A stretch of DNA of 7,031 nt from Clostridiales bacterium (GTDB lineage: Bacteria > Bacillota_A > Clostridia > Oscillospirales > Acutalibacteraceae). The stretch lies in assembly GCA_009774735.1 (NCBI GenBank), contig VSOH01000076.1:1-7031 (forward strand), in the 5' to 3' direction. A program made the position numbers and the translations under genes. Below the pieces are notes generated by a model, which saw nothing but the letters and a program-made list of their open reading frames with translations, was not told the origin of the DNA and did no database searches. Below, one piece after another: positions 6,315-7,031 of the stretch. The number at the start of each line of letters is the position of its first letter. Position 1 is the first letter of the stretch.

Positions 6315-6343
6315 TTGCCAAAAAGTTTATAATTATATATAAT
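6315..6343 (+). promoter_or_regulatory. Sigma-A promoter of the lipoprotein gene
   Basis: -35 TTGCCA (6315-6320), a 17-base spacer and a perfect -10 TATAAT (6338-6343). The start is expected near 6350, inside the 10-base palindrome ATATGCATAT (6345-6354), leaving a leader of about 37 bases. The palindrome could be an operator, but it is AT-rich enough to be chance. Confidence 0.85.
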
Positions 6344-6370
6344 AATATGCATATGCAGTAAATGCAGAAA

Positions 6371-6376
6371 AAGGAG
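6371..6376 (+). promoter_or_regulatory. Ribosome binding site of the lipoprotein gene
   Basis: AAGGAG ten bases before ATG 6387, slightly longer than the usual spacing but the only good site. Confidence 0.8.
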
Positions 6377-6386
6377 TATTACATTT

Positions 6387-6986
6387 ATGAAAAAAATTAT
6401 CAGTGCGGCACTTTGTGCAATAATTATGCTATTGTGCTTTACAGCCTGCTCATCAACTAATAACGATATGACAGAGGCAAACATTACAAAAACCGTTGAA
6501 AACTCATTTGATGCACTCAAAAGCTTTGATACGGACGAACTAAAGAAGTATGTTGATTCACCCACGCTTACCATCATAATGGGCTATGCCGAAAAGCATC
6601 AGCAGTTCGCCGATTTAGGCAAAGCCATCTTTTCAAATCTCAGCTATGAAATAACGAACATTGATATTGACAATAAGCAGGTTACAGTTAAAATCATCAA
6701 CAAGGATTTACAGGAGGTTGCAGGCACATTTGCCGATAATCTAAAAAAGGACTACTCAACCTTCCAGCTCCTCGCAAAGCTCAGTGACGACAATTTTCTT
6801 GACAGAAAGCTGTCTGAGCTTTCCGAGAATATCTCTGAGGCACCAATGTTAAATGGCGAAATTGAAATAACGCTTGACATTGAGCAAGGCAATAAAAATC
6901 TCGTTCTTGTATTCGGTGATGAATCCGAAAACGCAGTTTCAGGCGGTGCACTGTCTGCCATCAAAAGCATTTACGGCAGCAAATAA
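6387..6986 (+). CDS. Predicted lipoprotein of unknown function
   Basis: A 199-residue protein with a lipoprotein signal peptide: MKK, a hydrophobic stretch at residues 4-18, then FTAC with Cys21 as the lipidation site. The lipobox has Phe where Leu is usual, but the charge, core and following CSSTNND fit. The mature protein should be anchored to the outer face of the membrane. It opens with an amphipathic helix (about 30-56, ITKTVENSFDALKSFDTDEL), followed by alternating short strands and helices (LSYEITNIDIDNKQVTVKI at 85-104). That pattern recalls the small NTF2-like or DUF4878-like lipoproteins of Clostridia, but I cannot assign a family. It is transcribed divergently from the sugar transferase operon from its own promoter. 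Nothing shows its partner or ligand. Confidence 0.85.
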   Translation: MKKIISAALCAIIMLLCFTACSSTNNDMTEANITKTVENSFDALKSFDTDELKKYVDSPTLTIIMGYAEKHQQFADLGKAIFSNLSYEITNIDIDNKQVTVKIINKDLQEVAGTFADNLKKDYSTFQLLAKLSDDNFLDRKLSELSENISEAPMLNGEIEITLDIEQGNKNLVLVFGDESENAVSGGALSAIKSIYGSK

Positions 6987-6998
6987 AATAAAAAGTTA

Positions 6999-7027
6999 GT
7001 GACATAATATATATTTTGTGTTATTAT
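6999..7027 (+). promoter_or_regulatory. Probable promoter reading off the right edge
   Basis: GTGACA (6999-7004, 5 of 6), a 17-base spacer and TATTAT (7022-7027, 5 of 6) preceded by TGT, an extended -10. The start would fall just past the window, so a plus-strand gene probably follows. No intrinsic terminator for the lipoprotein gene is visible in the intervening bases. Confidence 0.55.
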
Positions 7028-7031
7028 ATAC

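Noticed and set aside
6305..6577. A 90-codon minus-strand hydrophobic open frame antisense to the lipoprotein start.
   Set aside because: Its hydrophobic part is the complement of the signal peptide and the AT-rich promoter region; no ribosome binding site or family signature is seen.

Overview
The window looks like chromosomal DNA from a low-GC Gram-positive anaerobe of the Clostridia, probably a gut or rumen species. The support is AT-rich spacers, strong AGGAG-type ribosome binding sites, consensus sigma-A promoters, a lipoprotein with a lipobox, and a radical SAM enzyme of a type common in strict anaerobes. The exact genus cannot be read from the sequence. There is no tRNA, rRNA, CRISPR array, transposase or prophage gene, and base composition is even throughout.

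Layout, left to right. The first 781 bases are the 5' part of a minus-strand gene for a CNNM/CorC-type membrane protein (DUF21 plus the start of a CBS pair), cut by the left edge. Just upstream of its ribosome binding site sits a perfect 11-bp hairpin with a T-run. Next, also on the minus strand, is a 475-residue radical SAM/SPASM-like enzyme of unknown substrate with its own consensus promoter (TTGACA-17-TATATT). Upstream of that is a minus-strand two-gene operon: a short monotopic phosphoglycosyl transferase (bacterial sugar transferase) followed after 29 bases by a full-length cytoplasmic family-2 beta-galactosidase (lacZ type, 1019 residues from the ATG I prefer). The spacer at 6162-6386 is a divergent control region with two well-formed back-to-back sigma-A promoters. 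One drives the sugar transferase-lacZ operon and the other a plus-strand lipoprotein gene (199 residues, function unknown). The last 45 bases hold a probable extended -10 promoter reading off the right edge.

How the genes fit together. The sugar transferase starts lipid-linked glycan synthesis at the inner membrane face, while the beta-galactosidase hydrolyses galactosides in the cytosol. Their co-transcription is unusual, and no permease or lac repressor is visible. The operon's leader of about 90 bases is the most interesting non-coding stretch. It holds a small hairpin near the 5' end, a second hairpin followed by five Ts, and a 14-codon open frame with its own GGAG whose stop overlaps the sugar transferase start codon. 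This could be an attenuation or translational-coupling device. The other genes (CNNM, radical SAM, lipoprotein) look like independent units. I see no clearly novel multi-gene system; the leader and the orphan radical SAM enzyme are the parts most worth checking.
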